In this document: positions 45,523 through 55,042 of the stretch, piece by piece
How positions within the stretch are numbered: the stretch's first letter is position 1
How the letters are laid out: each line of letters opens with the position of its first letter
Source: Candidatus Streptomyces philanthi
Lineage (GTDB): Bacteria > Actinomycetota > Actinomycetes > Streptomycetales > Streptomycetaceae
Length of the DNA stretch: 64,000 bases
Reading direction: 5' to 3'
Assembly (NCBI GenBank): GCA_018114805.1
Contig: CP073042.1
Coordinates: 2,294,001 to 2,358,000, forward strand
The notes under the pieces: generated by a model
Database searches by the model: none
Seen by the model: only the letters and a program-made list of their open reading frames with translations
What the model was told of the DNA's origin: nothing
Program-made: the position numbers and the translations under genes

Positions 45523-45732
45523 CCAGCCACCGCGACCGACCACACCACCACACCCACGCCCGCACCCCGCCGTCGCGCAGACCGCCACGCCCTCGCACCA
45601 AGCACCACGCGCGCCCCGCACCACGCACCAAAAGAGCCAGGTACCAGGTCCATGGTCGCCGGCCGCAGGAACTAGGCGTGGTTGGTCCTCGCAACCGTTC
45701 CGGGTCGTGGCGCGGCTGCCTAGCGTGCGCCC

Positions 45733-46980
45733 ATGGACGACACGAGCGGCATCCTCGACGAAGCTCTCGAACGACTGCACAGCAGCGGCCCCGAGCGCGA
45801 GGGTTGGCTGTCCAACCACGCGCCCATGGCAGTGGAGGCACTGGTCAGGCGGGGACAGTCGGCCACCATGCACCGCTGGCTCGACTACTACGACAGCAAG
45901 CTGGAGGACCGGCCGCGCCGGGTCTCCCCCGTCACCGAGGCCACCTGGCAGCAGGCGCTCGGCGACCCCCGGCACCTCACGGACTGGGCGGACTACTTCA
46001 CTCACCAACTGGCCGAGCGGCCCTGGCGCGAGGTCCTGGCAGTGTGGTGGCCCCGCCTCCTGCCCGGAATTCTCGCCTCAGCCACCCATAGCGTGATCCG
46101 GGTCGGCCACGCGGTCCGTACCCTGCTCGACGCCGAACGGGCCGCACAGGCCGCGCAGGTCACGCACGCCGCCCCCGGCACCGACGCAGGCTCGGCGGTG
46201 ACACCCGTGCCCACCGCCCCCCACGCCTCATCCGCCCCGAAGGGCCCACGCCTGGCCGAACTCGCCGAGGCTCTCGGCTACTGGGCCGCCCGCCACCAGC
46301 CCCTACCGGGCGGCCCAGTGGACGTCAGCGGCGCGGCGACCCCAGCGGCAGCGCTCCCCGCGCTCCCCCGCCTGGCTGACCAGAGCGGCGGCATCCGCGA
46401 CCGGCTGGCCCGCGTACCCACCGTCCCCGGCTGGCATCGGGCGATGGGCGCGCCGCACGTACCCGACGACCCGGAGCGGGCGTACGCGCAGCTCGGCCGG
46501 CTCGTACGGGCCGGCACCCACCGGTACGCCACCCACGGTCACGGCGATCCGATCATGCTCGTGCACGCCGCCACCGTGCCCAACGCGGTGCTGCGTACGC
46601 TGCCCGCGCTGCCCCGTGCGCTGTGGGCGCCCTCGCTGCGCGCCGTGTGGCCGCCCGTGGCCGTGCTCATGATGATCTACGGGCCAGCGGCATCACGGCC
46701 CGCGCCCCACTTCGCCGGCGACCGCCCGGCAGAGCATCACCCCGCACAGCACCACCTCGCGGACGGCCAGACCGCGGAACGGCGGTCGGCACCGACGGTT
46801 CGGCAGGCCGTGAGCATGACGCCCGACGAGGTGTTCGCGCTGGCCGCGGCGCACGGGGACGAGCACGTGATCAAGTTCGCGGACACCGCCGTGGACGTGG
46901 CGGCCACCGCACCGGACGGTGACGCCCGCGCGCTCGCGGCGGCCATGCACGCCCAAGCCCTGATCGGCGCGCCCCGCTGA
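45733..46980 (+). CDS. Questin oxidase family protein
   Basis: A 415-residue protein of the questin oxidase-like family (PF14027). Family features: LDEALERLHSSGPEREGWLSNHAPMAVEALVRRGQ, WLDYYDSKLEDRP, TEATWQQALGDPRHLTDWADYF, WWPRLLPGILASATHSVIRVGHAVRTLL, and a C-terminal GDPIMLVHAATVPNAVLRTLPALPR. Two internal low-complexity stretches (about 145-170 and 325-345). Fungal questin oxidase opens an anthraquinone ring by Baeyer-Villiger-type reaction; the bacterial role is unknown. ATG 45733. Short spacer upstream. Confidence 0.82.
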   Translation: MDDTSGILDEALERLHSSGPEREGWLSNHAPMAVEALVRRGQSATMHRWLDYYDSKLEDRPRRVSPVTEATWQQALGDPRHLTDWADYFTHQLAERPWREVLAVWWPRLLPGILASATHSVIRVGHAVRTLLDAERAAQAAQVTHAAPGTDAGSAVTPVPTAPHASSAPKGPRLAELAEALGYWAARHQPLPGGPVDVSGAATPAAALPALPRLADQSGGIRDRLARVPTVPGWHRAMGAPHVPDDPERAYAQLGRLVRAGTHRYATHGHGDPIMLVHAATVPNAVLRTLPALPRALWAPSLRAVWPPVAVLMMIYGPAASRPAPHFAGDRPAEHHPAQHHLADGQTAERRSAPTVRQAVSMTPDEVFALAAAHGDEHVIKFADTAVDVAATAPDGDARALAAAMHAQALIGAPR

Positions 46981-47415
46981 CCCGCGCCCCCGCGTGGTGT
47001 GCGAGCGCGTACGGACGGCACGACGCCTTTCAGTCAGGTTCCGTGAGCGCGCACGGGAGTCGAAAGTGCCGCCGCCGATGAGGCCACATAGCCTCAGAAC
47101 GCCCGCGAGGCGACCATCGGGCGGCAGCCGGCGATCATTCAGCGAAACGACACGGCGCCCAAACGAACGTTCTCGGCCAACACAAGCGTCAAGGGAGCCC
47201 CTTCCACGCGTGCAGAGATGATCAAAAGACCGTGCGGGCACCGACGATTGGTGGACCATGCACTGAGGTGCCCCGGCCACCTGACGTACCGCGTCAGGTG
47301 GGCCGGACTCCGCCCCGCGCGCCCGTACCGGGAGCGCCGGCGTGCGGCGGGGTGACCCTCCGTACCGGGAACCGGGTGGCCCGTCACGCTCGGGGAATGG
47401 CCGCAACTCGCACTT
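46981..47415. other. Intergenic region, no gene seen
   Basis: About 435 bases between the questin oxidase and marR genes. Unremarkable, moderately AT-richer than surrounding genes. No coding frame of good character. The last part leads into the marR operator area. Confidence 0.45.
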
Positions 47416-47457
47416 GTTTAAACTTCAAGAAGAGCTTCCGGGATGAAACAGTTGTTT
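47416..47457 (+). promoter_or_regulatory. Operator-like palindromes before marR
   Basis: GTTTAAAC (47416-47423, perfect 8-bp palindrome) and AAACA-GT-TGTTT (47446-47457, an inverted repeat) share the TGTTT/AAACA half-site. The second ends three bases before the marR ATG (47460). AT-rich islands like this in a GC-rich genome are typical of MarR autoregulation. Confidence 0.55.
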
Positions 47458-47459
47458 TC

Positions 47460-47961
47460 ATGACGAGTGGACCCCAGCCCGAGCTGCGCTGGCTCACCGA
47501 TGAGGAGCAGCAGACCTGGCAGGCGTACATGCACGCCTCCACGCTTCTTGAGGACCATCTCGACCGTCAGTTGCAGCGCGACGCCAGCATGCCGCACACC
47601 TACTACGGCCTGATGGTGCTGCTCGAGCGCGCGCCACGGCGGCGGATGCGGATGACCGAACTGGCGCGGAGCGCGAAGATCACCCGCTCGCGCCTCTCGC
47701 ACGCCGTGTCCCGGCTGGAGAAGTACGGCTGGGTGCGGCGCGAGGACTGCGCCTCCGACAAGCGGCCAGAACGCCGTGCTCACCAACGAGGGCTACGAGG
47801 TGCTCAGCAAGTCCGCGCCCGGGCACGTCGAGGCGGTCCGTCATGCGATCTTCGATCGCCTCTCGGCCGAACAGGTCAGCCAGCTCGGTGAGATCTGCCG
47901 CGCCATCGCCAACGGTCTCCAGCCTGAGTGTGGCCGCGCCGACCTCCCCTGGCTGCGCTGA
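47460..47961 (+). pseudogene. MarR family regulator (frameshifted)
   Basis: MarR-type regulator of ~165 residues. First part from ATG 47460: MTSGPQPELRWLTDEEQQTWQAY, then the helix-turn-helix RMRMTELARSAKITRSRLSHAVSRLEKYGWV and the wing start REDCASDKR. Near 47768 the frame shifts (two bases appear missing before CCAGAACGCC), and the remainder NAVLTNEGYEVLSKSAPGHVEAVRHAIFDRL continues to 47961. Likely paired with the convergent MFS pump and its TetR regulator. Confidence 0.78.
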
Positions 47962-48172
47962 ACCCCCCGCACCCCACGCCTTCACGCCCCGGCGTCCCGT
48001 GCCCCACGCCGGGCACCCCCACCACACCTTCCCCACTTCCCCACCCCATCACCGCCGCCCCGCGCCCCGCCGCGTAGGCCCACCCGGGGCCGACCGCCGT
48101 CAGCACCGGCCGACGGCGCCGATCCGGCCGGCCGGTCGCGCCGTGCGGATACGCGGCGGGGGCCCCGAGCCT

Positions 48173-48199
48173 GGCTGCCGCGCATCGGGCGCGGCAGCC
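48173..48199. terminator. Hairpin between marR and MFS pump
   Basis: GGCTGCCGCGC (48173-48183) pairs with GCGCGGCAGCC (48189-48199), an 11-bp stem with a 5-base loop, between convergent genes. Confidence 0.75.
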
Positions 48200-48256
48200 G
48201 CTGTCCTTCCACTTCCATCCGAGCCTCACTCGGCGCCGGAAGGGCGGTGAGCTGGG

Positions 48257-49765
48257 TCAGTGGGCCATCACCGGCACCGGAACGTCGTCCTCCGCACCAT
48301 CGCCGGAGGCGGTGGCACCGTGGCCACCCTGCGGCCCGGTGTTGACGAACGTGAAGGCGATCGCCGAGGCCGCCAGGAGGATGACGACGGCCCAGGTGAT
48401 GGCGGTCGTGTACCCCTTCGACCAGGGACGTGAGCTGCAGGCTCTTCGCCGACGTAGCGCCCTGCGCGTGGTCCTTGAAGTACTCGGTGGTGGCGCTGGC
48501 CGCGATCGTGTTGAGCAGCGCGGTGCCGATGGCGCCGCCAACCTGCTGCGAGGTGTTCACCATCGCGGAGGCGATCCCCGCGTCACGCGGCTGCACGCCG
48601 TGCGTCGCCAGGCTCATCGCCGGCATGAACGCGGTACCCATGCCCAGGCCGAGCAGCAGCATGGCCGGCAGGATCAGCCCGGCGTAGGAGCTCTCGGTGT
48701 CGAGCTGGGTGAGCAGCCCCATACCGGTGGCGACCACCAGGAATCCGGGGCCCATGAGCAGCCGCGGGGGGGCGCGGGTCATCAGGCGGGCGCCGATCTG
48801 GGTCGACCCGGTGATCATGGTCGCGATCATCGGCAGGAACGCGAGGCCGTCGTGACCGGGCTGTAGTCCTTGACGATCTGCAGGCAGTAAGTGAGGAAGA
48901 GGAACAGGCCGAACATGCCGATGACCGCGAGGCCCAGCGACATGTAGACGCCGGCACGGTTGCGCTCGGTGAGCACGCGCAGCGGAAGCAGCGGGTTCTT
49001 GACCCGGCCCTCGACCACGACGAAGGCGGCGAGCAGCACCACGGCGGCGATGAACAGGCCGATGGTGGCGCCCGCGGTCCAGCCGTCCTCCTCGGCCCGG
49101 GTAAAGCCGTAGACCAGCGAGACCAGACCCGTGGTGGCGAGCACCACGCCGGGTATGTCGAGCTTGGAGGGGTTACGGCTGTCGCTGGGCTCGCTGATGA
49201 CCAGGATGGCGCCGGCCACGGCGACGGCGGCGAACGGGATATTCACGTAGAACGTCCAGCGCCAGTCCATGTACTCGGTGAGCACGCCACCCAGGATCAG
49301 ACCGACCGCACCGCCACCACGGGCGATGGCGCCGAAGACGCCGAACGCCTTGGCCCGCTCCTTCGGGTCGGTGAACGTGACCGCGAGCAGCGACAGGGCC
49401 GCGGGGGCGAGCAGGGCACCGAACACACCCTGCAGGGCGCGGGCGCCGAGCAGCATGCCGGTGTTGACCGCGGCGCCGCCGATGGCGGAGGCGGCGGCGA
49501 AGCCGAGCAGGCCGATGATGAACGTCTGACGACGTCCCCACAGGTCAGCCAGGCGTCCGCCGAAGAGGAGCAGACCACCGAAGGCGAGGGCGTACGCGGT
49601 GATGACCCACTGCTTGTTGCCCTCGGAGATGTGCAGGGACTCCTGCGCCGAGGGGAGCGCGATGTTCACGATCGTCGCGTCGAGCACGACCATCAGTTGG
49701 GCGAGGGCGATGAAGATCAGCCCTTTCCAGCGCCGTGGGTCAGCTTGCTTGGCCATTTCTGGCAT
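48257..49765 (-). pseudogene. MFS drug transporter, DHA2 (EmrB/QacA) type (two frameshifts)
   Basis: A 14-TM multidrug-type efflux pump. The first 310 residues (from ATG 49765) hold LAQLMVVLDATIVNIALPSAQ (motif D1), LFGGRLADLWGRRQTFI (motif A) and GPLLGG-type motif C as GLILGGVLTEYMDWRWTFYVNIP. Frame breaks near 48850 and near 48425. The three pieces read on in the neighbouring frames (LMGPGFLVVATGMGLLTQL; DAGIASAMVNTSQQVGGAIGTALLNT; YTTAITWAVVILLAASAIAF) to the stop at 48257. Each break is one or two bases. Downstream of a TetR gene in the same direction; the two probably form a regulated efflux unit. Confidence 0.82.
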
Positions 49766-49915
49766 GAGTGGGCCTACCTAGCGATACGGGAGTGAAAGAT
49801 CGGGAATCGCCGGGCCGGTGACGCGGGAGGCATGCAGGGCCCGGATGGTGGCAAGAGCGCGCCTGTGGTGACTGTCAGCGGCGCGGCAAGAGAAGAGAAA
49901 CGTCAGGTCAGGTGC
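49766..49915. promoter_or_regulatory. Spacer between tetR and MFS pump
   Basis: 150 bases separating the TetR stop from the pump start. Likely contains a promoter and operator for the pump. I found no clear repeat. Confidence 0.35.
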
Positions 49916-50596
49916 TCAGGTCGTGGGGCGCAGGTCCTCCATGGTTGCTGCCGCGCCGGGGAGTACGGAGCGGGCCGGCGTCGCTAGGCCGTCCAGGAAC
50001 AACTGCAGGTGCCGGTGGACGAATTGATCGAAGTCCACGCACCTCACCCCGCACCCGGAACCGCGGCCCCGGGGCGTGGCCCCCAGGCCGGGAAGCGGTC
50101 GCGTGAGTTGGGTGACGGCGACCATCAGGTCACCGACGTCTATGTCGGTCCGTAGCTGACCGCTCTCCCGGGCATCCCCCATCAGGGCTTCGATGCCGCA
50201 GTTGAAGCGGTGACGAGCGGCGACCAACTCAGGGTGTTCCTTGTCAGCGGTGTGTGACATCAGCGGGCACAGCGCTCCCATCCCGGCCGCCTGGTGTACG
50301 AAGCGCCGCAGCGCTTCGAAAGCGTCCGGCTCCTCCACCCTCGCCGCCTCCGCCTGGTCGGCTATCTGATCCATGACGGAGAGCGCGACGTGGTGTATCA
50401 GCTCGCCGCGATCCGCGAAGTGCCGGTAGAGCGTGGCATTCCCGACCCCAGCCCGTCGAGCGATTTCATCGAGGGGGACGTCGGCCCCGTGCTCGACGAA
50501 CACCTCGCGGGCCGCCGCGATGATCCGCTCCCGGTTGCGCAACGCGTCCGCGCGCAGCCGGGGCTGCGAGACCTTCGCGGAGCTGGTGGCGGTCAC
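49916..50596 (-). CDS. TetR/AcrR family regulator (efflux-associated)
   Basis: A 226-residue repressor. DNA-binding domain RERIIAAAREVFVEHGADVPLDEIARRAGVGNATLYRHFADRGELI (about 23-68), then a helical ligand domain. Between LTRPLPG and CVDFDQFVHRHLQLFLDGL there is a Gly/Arg-rich insert (about 12 residues) not expected in relatives. Start GTG 50596, with GGGAGAGCGGTC upstream. Located just upstream of the MFS pump, the usual arrangement for a local repressor. Confidence 0.85.
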   Translation of the reverse strand: MTATSSAKVSQPRLRADALRNRERIIAAAREVFVEHGADVPLDEIARRAGVGNATLYRHFADRGELIHHVALSVMDQIADQAEAARVEEPDAFEALRRFVHQAAGMGALCPLMSHTADKEHPELVAARHRFNCGIEALMGDARESGQLRTDIDVGDLMVAVTQLTRPLPGLGATPRGRGSGCGVRCVDFDQFVHRHLQLFLDGLATPARSVLPGAAATMEDLRPTT

Positions 50597-51525
50597 GACC
50601 GCTCTCCCTTCGATGGCTGGGGGCCCGCGGGCCCCCGCTCGTCACGGTTTCTGCTCTTCTGTCACGCCGATGCCTACTGCTGACGCGCCGCCGCGCTCAC
50701 GGCTGCCGCCGACTTCCGCGGTTCCTCGGTCGTGTGGTCATGGGACGCGGGCGCCACCGGACGCGCTGTGCGCGCCCTCAGCTCCCGTGCCGCTCCGTCA
50801 CTTCCCGGCCCCGGGACGATCCTTGGGACCTAGATCTCAAGTCCTCGCACCGGGGAACCTGTCCCCGTTTCTGAAGTCACCCGGTTAAACGGGGAGCCCC
50901 TCCCCGGATATTTCGCGAGTCGATGTGAACTGGAACACACACTCGAAAGGCGAGATCCCCGCGAACTCGTAGAGCCGCGTATCCGCAGGTCACGGGCGCG
51001 CCACCGGCGCGAAGAGCAGCCGGTCGAAGACCGTTCGCGGCGGAATCCAGGGGATGTGCGGCGGAATCCGGGTGACGTACGGGGCCCGTGGGGCGTACGA
51101 AGCGGGCCCGCGTACCGCGCCAGGCGGTCCGCGGCCCCGCCTCGGCCAGCGCTCGCGCGCTCGGGATGGTGGTCACACAGCGCAGCCACCGCACCCGACC
51201 GGCTGCCCCGGTCGCGAAGGCGGGTCCGGCATGCGGCACCAACGGCCAGGCGACAGCAACCTTCCCGAGGACCAGGGCCCGGACCGGGCGCGATGGCCCA
51301 TATCCGACGGCCCTCGCGCCGGCGCACGCCCCACACCCCCCGCCGCGCACCACCGCGACCCCCGCGACCCCACCCAGGCACCCCGAACGTCGCGCACACC
51401 CCCGGACCTCCCCGGCTCCGCACACGGCGCAGGCCAACCCGCGCACCCCCGCCTCCCCCGCCCGCCTCGCCACCCCGTCATCCCCCCGAGCCCGGAAGCT
51501 CGCCCGCTCGGGCCACATATCCGCA
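50597..51525. other. Long region without a supported gene
   Basis: About 930 bases between the tetR gene and the metalloprotease. A 13-bp direct repeat TATCCGCAGGTCA occurs at 50980-50992 and 51518-51530. A 21-base-period tandem pair (GCGGCGGAATCC at 51037 and 51058) lies inside. Open frames on both strands are Pro/Arg-rich and look like shadows. Possible promoter sequences for tetR (left) and the protease (right). Confidence 0.45.
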
Positions 51526-51529
51526 GGTC

Positions 51530-53117
51530 AGGGACGGGCACGAGACCGCAGGGCGCCCCGTGTCGCGCTCGTCGCGGCCGCCGCCTTGGTCGCCCTCATA
51601 CCCGTGGCGCCCACGGCCACCGACGACCCGACCGCCACGCCCCCGGACCACCCACCGGCCCCGGCCGAGTGGGACAGCACAGCGTCCGACCAGGCGCACG
51701 CCCGGTCACACGAGAGCGGAACGGACCACAGCCTCACCGGCCGACGCGACGAGCGACCGACAGACAGGGACTGGGGACGGGGACGGCGCGACGACCCGGA
51801 CCGGGCCAGACGGCGGCGCCACGCGGCGAGAGGGACCAGCGCCCCGACGACCGGGACGACTCCGAAGCGGACGTCTCCGGCACCGGCGCCGCAGACCTCC
51901 CCTGCGCCCTGCCGACACATGGCGACGCCCACCTGTCCGAAGGCATACCGACCAAGGACGGCTACGTGCGCGGCACGGGCACGGTGCACGCACTCACCCT
52001 CATGATCGACTTCCCGGACACACCCGGCGAGGGCTCGGCGCGACAGCGGTTCGAGGAGTTCTTCCCGCAGACCTCGCGCTGGTTCGCCCGCGGTTCGTAC
52101 GGACGGCTCGGCTACCGGCCCGCCACACCGATCCGCCACTGGCTCCGGATGCCGCGCTCCTTCGCCGCGTACGGCATCGACCGCGGCAGCCCGTACGAGC
52201 CCGGTTACCAGCGGCTGCTCAAGGACATCGTGGCCGCGGCCGACGAGCGGGTGGACTTCGGGCGGTACGACCTGGTCAACGTCCTGGTCACGCCGAACGC
52301 GGGGCCGCCGGCGGCGCACACGGTGCTCTCGGTGACGTTCGCGGACAACGATCGCGCGCCGCGCGCCGACGGCGTGCGCCTGTCCAACGTCTCGTTCGTC
52401 TACAGCCGCCAGGACGACGGCACCGGCAGCCTGCGCGAGACCGGCTACCGCGTACTGCCGCACGAGAACAACCACTCCTTCGGCCTGCCCGACCTCTACA
52501 CGGCGTCGGGCGCGGGCCGCGCCGGGCACTGGGACCTGATGTCGGAGGACTGGGGCGCCAACAACGACATACTCGGCTGGCACAAGTGGAAGCTGGGCTG
52601 GCTCGGCGCGCGGCAGGTCGTGTACGCCACCGAGAGTCCCGACGCGACCGCCCGAGCCGGAACATCCCGGCACACCCTGACCCCGCTCGCTCGTCCCGGC
52701 GGCACGAAGGTGGTCTTCCTCCCCGTGTCGCGCCGTGGTGGGTACGCCATGGAGGCGCGGACGCCCGGGGGCAACGACGCCGCCGTGTGTCGACCGGGCG
52801 TCCTCGTCTACTGGGTCGACGTCCACAAGGACTCGGGGCAGGGCCCGGTCACCGTCATGGACAGCACACGCGGAACCGACCCGCGCCACCCCCACCGACC
52901 GCACGGGGCCGCGCCCGCGCCCAACGGGCCGACGGCCGGCGCGCAGGGCTGCACCCGGCTCCCCAACGTGCACGCGGGCCTGAGCGACGCGACGTTCACG
53001 CCGGGCCAGACCTTCACCGACAACCGGCACGGCGTACGCGTCAGCATCACCGTCACCGACCGCACCCGCGGCGGCGACTACGCCATCAGGATCACCCGAC
53101 GCGGCGCGACGAGTTGA
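51530..53117 (+). pseudogene. Secreted M6 family metalloprotease (frameshifted near N-terminus)
   Basis: Zinc metalloprotease of the immune-inhibitor-A-like M6 family. A clear signal peptide core (RVALVAAAALVALIPVAPTA, around 51555-51615) lies in one frame. The catalytic domain lies in another from about 51880: TVHALTLMIDFPDTPGEGS, a zinc motif HENNHSFGLPDLYTASG (HExxH) at about 52462, and AGHWDLMSEDWGANNDILGWHKWKLGW. The two must be joined by an indel around 51700-51880. No start codon is found just upstream of the signal region, so a second lesion at the 5' end is likely. The start given is approximate. Confidence 0.75.
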
Positions 53118-53148
53118 GCCTCGATCCCCACGCACCAGAAGCCAGACA

Positions 53149-53835
53149 TCACGCATCACGCCAATGCTGCCGCCCCAGGCTGATGATGCGCAGTTGGCTG
53201 CGGGCGGTGGCGGCGATCCGGGCCTCTGCGGGAGCCGCCGCGCGATCGGCCTCGGCGGGGTCGTCGGAGGCGTCAGCGTCCGTGGCGGCGGAGCGGTCCG
53301 GGGCCGCCTCAAGGAACGCCGCGGCGGCCATCACCATGTGGTCCACGTACAACTCGGCCAGCATCCGGATGTCCTCGGCGCTCCAACCGTCCGCCTCCAG
53401 TTGGAGGGCGAAGGCGGCGGCCACCTCGTCGACGAAGCGGCCCAACTCCGCCGCGATGGCCTCGCGTACGGGGCGTACGCCGCCGTGCCGCTCGCGCGCG
53501 ATGAACCGAACGTGGGCCGGGTACGCGCGCACGTGGCGCGACACCGCGTCGACGGTGCCCTCGATCCGTTCCTCGTCGCCGTTCTGCTCGGCGAGTATCG
53601 CGCGGATCATGTCGTGCAGGCTGCCCAACGCCTCCTCGACCAGCGCCACTCCGAGGTCAGCCATGTCGCGGAAGTGCCGGTAGAAGGCGGCCGGGGCCAC
53701 GCCCACCAGTCGGGTCACCTCACGCAGGCCGAGGCTGCTCAGGCTCTGCTCCTCAAGCAGCCGCAACCCCGCGTCCAGGAGTGCCTGCCGGGTCTTCTGC
53801 TTCTGGGCCTGCCTGACCCCGACCGTGTGACTCAT
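53149..53835 (-). CDS. TetR family transcriptional regulator
   Basis: A 228-residue repressor with DNA-binding helices KTRQALLDAGLRLLEEQSLSSLGLREVTRLVGVAPAAFYRHFRDMADLG. The C-terminal ~35 residues are Ala/Asp-rich. The upstream region has a cluster of TCAGTGAAC palindromes, suggesting autoregulation. It is divergent from a tiny membrane protein and a DUF4190 gene, which may be its targets. Confidence 0.86.
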   Translation of the reverse strand: MSHTVGVRQAQKQKTRQALLDAGLRLLEEQSLSSLGLREVTRLVGVAPAAFYRHFRDMADLGVALVEEALGSLHDMIRAILAEQNGDEERIEGTVDAVSRHVRAYPAHVRFIARERHGGVRPVREAIAAELGRFVDEVAAAFALQLEADGWSAEDIRMLAELYVDHMVMAAAAFLEAAPDRSAATDADASDDPAEADRAAAPAEARIAATARSQLRIISLGRQHWRDA

Positions 53836-53876
53836 GTCATTCAGTAAACAACCGTTCTCCCACTTTGGCCACCGTA

Positions 53877-53918
53877 CACTGAAGTCAGTGAACAGTCGTC
53901 ATTCCAAACGTTCACTGA
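53877..53918. promoter_or_regulatory. TetR-type operator cluster
   Basis: CACTGA-AG-TCAGTG (53877-53890) and TCAGTGAAC-N16-GTTCACTGA (53885-53918) are nested inverted repeats. A related half-site TTCAGTAAAC is close to the tetR start (53840s). The set lies between the divergent TetR and small membrane protein genes. Binding by the adjacent TetR is inferred. Confidence 0.65.
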
Positions 53919-54039
53919 AACCTTGGTCAGCGCTTCCCCGACCGCACACCGGCCACATCGGCCTCGCCGGTCACCCGGAGCGCGCCCACCGCCACCCCCT
54001 GGACCACCGACCCCGCCCCTGACCGAGAAAGGCCGTCCG

Positions 54040-54198
54040 ATGCTTTTCCTCGTCGCACTCTTCCTCCTCATGAGCCTCGTGGTCGGCGCGGCAGCCCACA
54101 CCTCGCTGCCGGTCTTCCTCATAGCGGCCACCGCCATCGCCGGTTGGCTGCTCGTCTTCTCCCTCCGCGAGCGCCGCACACGCGCCAAGCAGTACTGA
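54040..54198 (+). CDS. Small membrane protein
   Basis: A 52-residue protein with two hydrophobic helices (MLFLVALFLLMSLVVGAAAH; LPVFLIAATAIAGWLLVFSL) and a basic tail RERRTRAKQY. Start ATG 54040 with GAGAAAGGCC. It is followed 27 bases later by a DUF4190 gene and likely co-transcribed. No name known. Divergent from the TetR regulator. Confidence 0.7.
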   Translation: MLFLVALFLLMSLVVGAAAHTSLPVFLIAATAIAGWLLVFSLRERRTRAKQY

Positions 54199-54225
54199 CC
54201 GCCCCCGTAGCGAGAGGAGTTCACC

Positions 54226-54588
54226 ATGGGTGTCCTCACCCGAGACCATCAGCGGACCACCACCAGCCCGACCGACGACCACCCGACGCCCCACCCCGCT
54301 TCCACCCCGCCGGCCACCACCGAACCGGCCACCAGCCGACACGCCGACCGCCCACGCGACGCCGACGGCATGGCGGTGGCCGCCTTCGTACTCGGCCTCA
54401 TCGGCCTGCTCGTCTTCAACCTGGTCTTCAGCCCGTGCGCCATCGCCCTGGCCACCCTCGCCCTCCTCCGCGGCACCCGCCGCAAGGGGCGCGCCCTCCT
54501 CGGCCTCACCCTGGGCGTCGCCGACCTGGTCGTCCTGTTCTCCCTGCTCGCCGCGAACGACAAGGTGACCTGGCAGTTCGGCGGCTAG
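54226..54588 (+). CDS. DUF4190 domain-containing membrane protein
   Basis: A 120-residue protein. A Thr/Pro/His-rich N-terminal 45 residues, then the DUF4190 domain of two TM helices (MAVAAFVLGLIGLLVFNLVFSPCAIALATLALL; RGTRRKGRALLGLTLGVADLVVLFSLLAA). ATG 54226 behind GAGAGGAG. Probably in one unit with the preceding small membrane protein, controlled by the divergent TetR. Confidence 0.82.
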   Translation: MGVLTRDHQRTTTSPTDDHPTPHPASTPPATTEPATSRHADRPRDADGMAVAAFVLGLIGLLVFNLVFSPCAIALATLALLRGTRRKGRALLGLTLGVADLVVLFSLLAANDKVTWQFGG

Positions 54589-54766
54589 GCGGGGGCGTAG
54601 AGTGCCCAACCGGCAGGCATACGAGCAGGCTCCCGCCCCCTCCACGGCCCGCCCCACCACGCCGGCACCCCCATCCGCTACCCTGTCCTGGGCCGCCCTC
54701 ACCGACGGCCCAACCGCGTGAAGCCAGACACTCTCGACCCGAGACCGACGGGGCCACGCAAGCCCC

Positions 54767-54839
54767 GCCTCCGTAGCTCAGGGGATAGAGCACCGCTCTC
54801 CTAAAGCGGGTGTCGCAGGTTCGAATCCTGCCGGGGGCA
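54767..54839 (+). tRNA. tRNA-Arg (anticodon CCT)
   Basis: Acceptor stem GCCTCCG pairs with CGGGGGC (one T-G). D arm GCTC...GAGC, anticodon stem CCGCT/AGCGG with loop CTCCTAA (anticodon CCT, reads AGG), T arm GCAGG/CCTGC with TTCGAAT, discriminator A. CCA follows in the DNA (54840-54842). A terminator lies right after. tRNA 3' ends are common integration sites. Confidence 0.95.
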
Positions 54840-54851
54840 CCAGCAAGAAAG

Positions 54852-54880
54852 CCCCGGACCGGTCACCGTCCGGGGTTTTT
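54852..54880 (+). terminator. Rho-independent terminator of tRNA-Arg
   Basis: CCCCGGAC (54852-54859), 8-base loop, GTCCGGGG (54868-54875) and T5 (54876-54880). Classic stem plus T run, twelve bases after the tRNA end. Confidence 0.92.
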
Positions 54881-55042
54881 GACGTCGCCGGCTTCCACGT
54901 CTGACGTCTACCGTCCGGCATCAACGGCGGCGCTCAGCCAGCCAGCTTCGCAACGCCGCTGCGACACCCGGCCCGCGTGGCCACTGGCCGCCGCCCGATC
55001 GCCGCCCGGAGACGCTCCCCCGGGCGGCGGCCCGCTGCGGGC

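Noticed and set aside
44953-46008. 351-codon minus-strand frame over the membrane protein and questin oxidase region
   Set aside because: Overlaps two better-supported genes on the other strand and has poor codon third-position bias.
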